Shown here: one piece after another, positions 5,093-8,159 of the stretch | Layout of the letters: every line of letters starts with the position of its first letter | Position numbering within the stretch: position 1 is the first letter of the stretch | Assembly: GCA_020024175.1 (NCBI GenBank) | Contig: JAHHUB010000078.1 | Location: 1 to 8,159, forward strand | Origin: Oscillospiraceae bacterium | GTDB taxonomy: Bacteria; Bacillota; Clostridia; Oscillospirales; Ruminococcaceae | DNA length: 8,159 nt | Direction: 5' to 3' | Program-made: the position numbers and the translations under genes | The notes under the pieces: generated by a model | Told to the model about the DNA's origin: nothing | What the model saw: the letters and a program-made list of their open reading frames with translations, nothing else | The model's database searches: none

Positions 5093-7126
5093 TTGACTAG
5101 CAGTGAGTCATACACCATAGGTTTAGCGGGCAATCCCAATGTGGGCAAAAGCACCGTTTTTAATGCTCTTACCGGCATGAAACAGCATACGGGAAACTGG
5201 ACCGGCAAAACTGTTTCCACCGCTTTTGGCAAATATGCTTTTAATGGAAATATGTACACTTTAGTGGATTTACCGGGGATTTATTCCCTTGATGCTGACT
5301 CTCCCGAAGAAGAAATAGCGGGGGATTATCTCCTTACAGGAGGTGCTGATGCTGTCATAGTGGTTTGTGATGCCACCTGTTTGGAACGAAACTTAAATCT
5401 CCTGTTTCAGATTATGGAGATAACACCAAATACAGTGCTTTGCTTAAATCTTATAGATGAAGCCAAAAAGAAAAACATAAAAATTGATATTAATAAACTG
5501 GAGGAAATTCTTCATATACCTGTGGTGCCATGTTGTGCCCGAAATAAAAAAGGACTTCACAACCTTGCTAAAGCCACCGAAAAAATTTGCAAAGAAAAAA
5601 ACACCACAAAATTTAAAATACAATTTCCGGACTGTATTGAGAAAATCATAAATAAAATTATTTCATCTTTTCCGAAAACGGATTATTTATCCCGCTATGA
5701 CGCTTTGGAAATAATTAAAAAATCCACTCCAGAAAATTTAGAAAACTATTCTCCCAAAGTAAAAGCTGCACTTAAAGAGCTTTATGCGGAAATTGATACT
5801 TCCCCTCTTGAATTAATTAAATCTTCATATATACTTACTGCGGAAAAAATAGCCGAAAAAATACTTACTCTGGAGGAAAACTACAATAAATCCGACAGAA
5901 TACTTGATAAATACCTAACCGGAAAATATACATCTCTTCCTATTATGCTGGCTCTTTTATTTCTGGTACTGTGGATTACAGTCAGTGGTGCCAATTACCC
6001 TTCTCAGCTTATTTACAACGGTCTTTTCAAAATCGAGGATTACTTAACGGAATTTTTTATATTCAATAACCTTCCTTCATGGCTTCATGGGGTGCTTGTT
6101 CTGGGAGTTTATCGGGTTTTGGCATGGGTTGTTTCTGTAATGCTTCCACCTATGGCTATTTTTTTCCCGCTGTTTACTTTGTTGGAGGATTTTGGATATT
6201 TGCCCCGTGTAGCTTTTAACCTGGATAACAATTTTGAAAAATCAGGTTCCTCAGGCAAACAGGCACTCACAATGTGTATGGGGCTTGGCTGTAACGCAGT
6301 AGGTGTTACGGAATGTCGAATAATAAACTCACCACGAGAACGGATAATAGCTATTCTCACAAATAATTTTATGCCATGTAACGGAAGATTTCCCACTCTC
6401 ATTGCCATAACTGCTATGTTTTTTGGTGGTATGGCATTAACTGCCCCATGGGATGGACTTTTTTCTGCAGTTGTTTTAAGCATAGTCATCGTTTCAGGAG
6501 TAATTATAACTTTTATCATGTCTAAAATTCTTTCCAAAACCATGCTCAAAGGCATACCATCATCTTTTGCTTTGGAAATGCCTCCTTACCGTCCTCCACA
6601 AATTGGCAGAGTTATAGTACGCTCTATTTTTGACAGAACTTTATTTGTTTTGGGCAGAGCTGTTGTAGTGGCAGCCCCTGCAGGACTTATTATCTGGATT
6701 ATGGCGAATGTCCATGTAGGTGAAAACACCATTTTAGCCATATGTGCCGATTTTCTGAATCCATTTGCTTCTCTTTTTGGTATGGATGGTATAATTCTTT
6801 TGGCATTTATTTTAGGATTTCCTGCCAATGAAATAGTGGTTCCCATAATGATTATGGCATACACTGGATGTGGTGCTTTAATTGATTATGAAAGTTTGGA
6901 AAGCCTTAAAACTCTTTTTGTGAATTGTGGCTGGACAATTCAAACTGCTGTTTCCGTTTTGATTTTCACTCTCTGTCACTGGCCCTGTTCTACCACCTGT
7001 TTAACTGTAAAAAAGGAAACAGGCAGCTTTAAATGGACATTACTCAGTTTCCTACTGCCCACTGTTTCAGGATTTATTCTTTGTTTTATAGTAAATATTA
7101 TTTTTAAATTGGCAGCACTTATATAA
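5093..7126 (+). CDS. feoB: Ferrous iron transporter FeoB
   Basis: FeoB is a membrane protein that takes up Fe(II), driven or gated by its cytoplasmic G domain. From the TTG at 5093 it is 677 residues. The G domain shows G1 GNPNVGKS (13-20), a switch I GNWTGKTV with Thr40 (34-41), G3 DLPG (59-62), G4 NLID (119-122) and a G5-like CAR (148-150). A helical linker domain (about 170-270) follows, then roughly eight to ten membrane segments from 282 to 671. Gate motifs are present: MGLGCNAVGVTECR (396-409) with NNFMPCNGRFPTL (424-436), and FTLCHWPCSTTCLTVKKETG (625-644) near the C terminus. The first gate lacks the Pro of the E. coli GCNVP form, and switch I has NWTG rather than NWPG; I recall both variants from clostridial FeoB proteins. 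It is the second gene of the feoAB operon and is closed by a strong terminator 1 nt after the stop. Confidence 0.96.
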   Translation: MTSSESYTIGLAGNPNVGKSTVFNALTGMKQHTGNWTGKTVSTAFGKYAFNGNMYTLVDLPGIYSLDADSPEEEIAGDYLLTGGADAVIVVCDATCLERNLNLLFQIMEITPNTVLCLNLIDEAKKKNIKIDINKLEEILHIPVVPCCARNKKGLHNLAKATEKICKEKNTTKFKIQFPDCIEKIINKIISSFPKTDYLSRYDALEIIKKSTPENLENYSPKVKAALKELYAEIDTSPLELIKSSYILTAEKIAEKILTLEENYNKSDRILDKYLTGKYTSLPIMLALLFLVLWITVSGANYPSQLIYNGLFKIEDYLTEFFIFNNLPSWLHGVLVLGVYRVLAWVVSVMLPPMAIFFPLFTLLEDFGYLPRVAFNLDNNFEKSGSSGKQALTMCMGLGCNAVGVTECRIINSPRERIIAILTNNFMPCNGRFPTLIAITAMFFGGMALTAPWDGLFSAVVLSIVIVSGVIITFIMSKILSKTMLKGIPSSFALEMPPYRPPQIGRVIVRSIFDRTLFVLGRAVVVAAPAGLIIWIMANVHVGENTILAICADFLNPFASLFGMDGIILLAFILGFPANEIVVPIMIMAYTGCGALIDYESLESLKTLFVNCGWTIQTAVSVLIFTLCHWPCSTTCLTVKKETGSFKWTLLSFLLPTVSGFILCFIVNIIFKLAALI

Positions 7127-7127
7127 G

Positions 7128-7162
7128 AAAAACCGATGCGCAGTTTTTACGCATCGGTTTTT
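7128..7162. terminator. Strong bidirectional intrinsic terminator between feoB and the convergent gene
   Basis: The arms 7128-7140 (AAAAACCGATGCG) and 7150-7162 are perfect 13-bp complements around a 9-nt loop. On the plus strand a run of seven T (7158-7164) follows the GC-rich part, right after the feoB stop. On the minus strand five T follow the stem, just after the stop of the convergent gene at 7167, so one hairpin serves both. Confidence 0.93.
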
Positions 7163-7166
7163 TTAT

Positions 7167-8159
7167 TTATTTTAAGTTTTTCTCACCACGGGCATAAATA
7201 TCATAATCACCATTTACGGAGTAAACTGAAAAATAAGCTTTTTTATCATCAAAATAAACAGAAACTTTTGCCAAAGATACTTCTCCTGTTTCATTGTCGG
7301 TTATTTCAAGAGGCTTCCAGCCCATAAACACATCTTCCAAATCAAAATTCATGGTATATCTTCCGTCAATATCCAAACTGTTTTTATAAACTATTATTTT
7401 TTCAGATGTGGAATGTTCATCATCTTTATAATATTCTCCGCAGTAATCATATTCCCAAGCGGATTCATCAAGTAAACTGTAAAGAAAAAATATCTCAGGT
7501 TCTTCCTGACGGCTGTCTTTATAAAATTTTATTTCAATGGTATTGTATAGATTCAGTGGATTTGATAAAAACATATCCATAGAGGCATTTTCAAATTCTT
7601 CCTCTTCATCTTTCAGTTTAATATTTTCATATAAAACCCCATTTTGTACAGGTATAGCTTTGTCTAAATTGAAATTTTCTGCAAAATCATCAGCTTTATA
7701 TCTGTTCATAAAATTTATGTTGTATTTATGTCCGTCCTGATTTATAAATAAAGGATATTCTTCTTTTTGTGTTTCTGTATTAAAATATTTATAACTGCCA
7801 CTTCTGATTATGGCTTTTGTAAATTCATAGCTTATAATCAAATTGTTTTCTTTATCTGTAACAGTATAATACACCATATTTCCATTTAAAATTGTTATTT
7901 TTAAATTATACTCATTTCTGCTTGAATTATCTTTAAAATGAGTTTTAAACTCAACATAAATTTCTTTTTCATCTTCGGAATTAGATGCTTTTATAATAGG
8001 TTCCAACTGTTCTGTTTGATAATTTTCAAATCCCAAAACATAACACTCCAGTTTACCCGCTTCAGTTTCCTTATCCTTACTGTCTATATAAAGCATTTTG
8101 GGAGCATTGGTTTTGTCAAATTTTTCTTCTTCATTTTTTCCCATGGCATTATTTACATA
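7167..8159 (-). CDS. Acidic protein of unknown function, 5' end outside the window
   Basis: I do not recognise this protein. About 330 residues are visible. They are rich in Asp, Glu, Lys, Asn and Tyr, with an acidic run DEEEEFE in the middle and only two cysteines. Many short alternating hydrophobic stretches, such as NLKITILNGNMVYYTV and KVSVYFDDKKAYFSVYSV, suggest a beta-rich fold. The first in-frame ATG is at 8144-8142, but nothing resembling a ribosome binding site precedes it. The frame stays open through five more codons (Tyr-Val-Asn-Asn-Ala) to the edge, so the true start is probably further right. The missing N terminus could hold a signal peptide or membrane anchor; the visible part has none. 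It converges on feoB and shares its terminator, with no sign of functional linkage. A secreted or surface-attached protein is only a guess. Confidence 0.75.
   Translation of the reverse strand, partial: YVNNAMGKNEEEKFDKTNAPKMLYIDSKDKETEAGKLECYVLGFENYQTEQLEPIIKASNSEDEKEIYVEFKTHFKDNSSRNEYNLKITILNGNMVYYTVTDKENNLIISYEFTKAIIRSGSYKYFNTETQKEEYPLFINQDGHKYNINFMNRYKADDFAENFNLDKAIPVQNGVLYENIKLKDEEEEFENASMDMFLSNPLNLYNTIEIKFYKDSRQEEPEIFFLYSLLDESAWEYDYCGEYYKDDEHSTSEKIIVYKNSLDIDGRYTMNFDLEDVFMGWKPLEITDNETGEVSLAKVSVYFDDKKAYFSVYSVNGDYDIYARGEKNLK

Noticed and set aside
6109..6555. Minus-strand frame opposite feoB, and similar ones at 6586-6864 and 5035-5259
   Set aside because: They lie wholly within clear FeoB coding sequence, or feoA/feoB in the case of 5035-5259, and have no start signals or family features.

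Overview
The window is a low-GC bacterial chromosome segment of ordinary, dense layout. It most likely comes from an anaerobic, probably spore-forming member of the Clostridia. The grounds are the strong AGGAGG-type ribosome binding sites, several TTG starts, ThyX in place of ThyA, a clostridial-style FeoA/FeoB pair, a PcrA helicase carrying an extra segment that I recall from Oscillospirales-like Clostridia, and a cysteine-rich protein with a late-sporulation-like promoter. The taxonomic call is inference; nothing in the window fixes the species.

Positions 1-4621 are all read on the minus strand. In transcription order they hold a PcrA/UvrD-type DNA helicase (4621-2249), a cysteine-rich protein of unknown function (2169-1384), a 13-bp hairpin that looks like a terminator (1356-1323), flavin-dependent thymidylate synthase thyX (1297-536), and a thymidylate kinase-like gene (518 to beyond base 1). 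The last two are separated by 17 nt and form a two-step dTTP pathway unit: dUMP to dTMP, then dTMP to dTDP.

A 215-nt AT-rich divergent region (4622-4836) separates this block from a plus-strand ferrous iron uptake operon, feoA (4837-5070) and feoB (5093-7126). A good vegetative promoter lies at 4769-4797. A strong bidirectional terminator (7128-7162) closes the operon. A convergent minus-strand gene of unknown function (8159-7167) runs off the right edge. Although an ATG is present at 8144, the frame stays open to the edge and that ATG has no ribosome binding site.

I do not see a defence island, mobile element, CRISPR array, tRNA, rRNA or obvious riboswitch, and I do not claim a new multi-gene system. 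The most rewarding item is the cysteine-rich protein at 1384-2169. It has 22 cysteines in 261 residues, 11 of them within 25 residues, and is preceded by a near-perfect sigma-K-like promoter, which together suggest a spore-coat or other late-sporulation protein. Secondary points are a thymidylate kinase whose Walker A motif has Glu in place of Ser/Thr, a hairpin just 12 nt upstream of the thyX ribosome binding site, and an unknown acidic protein cut by the window edge.
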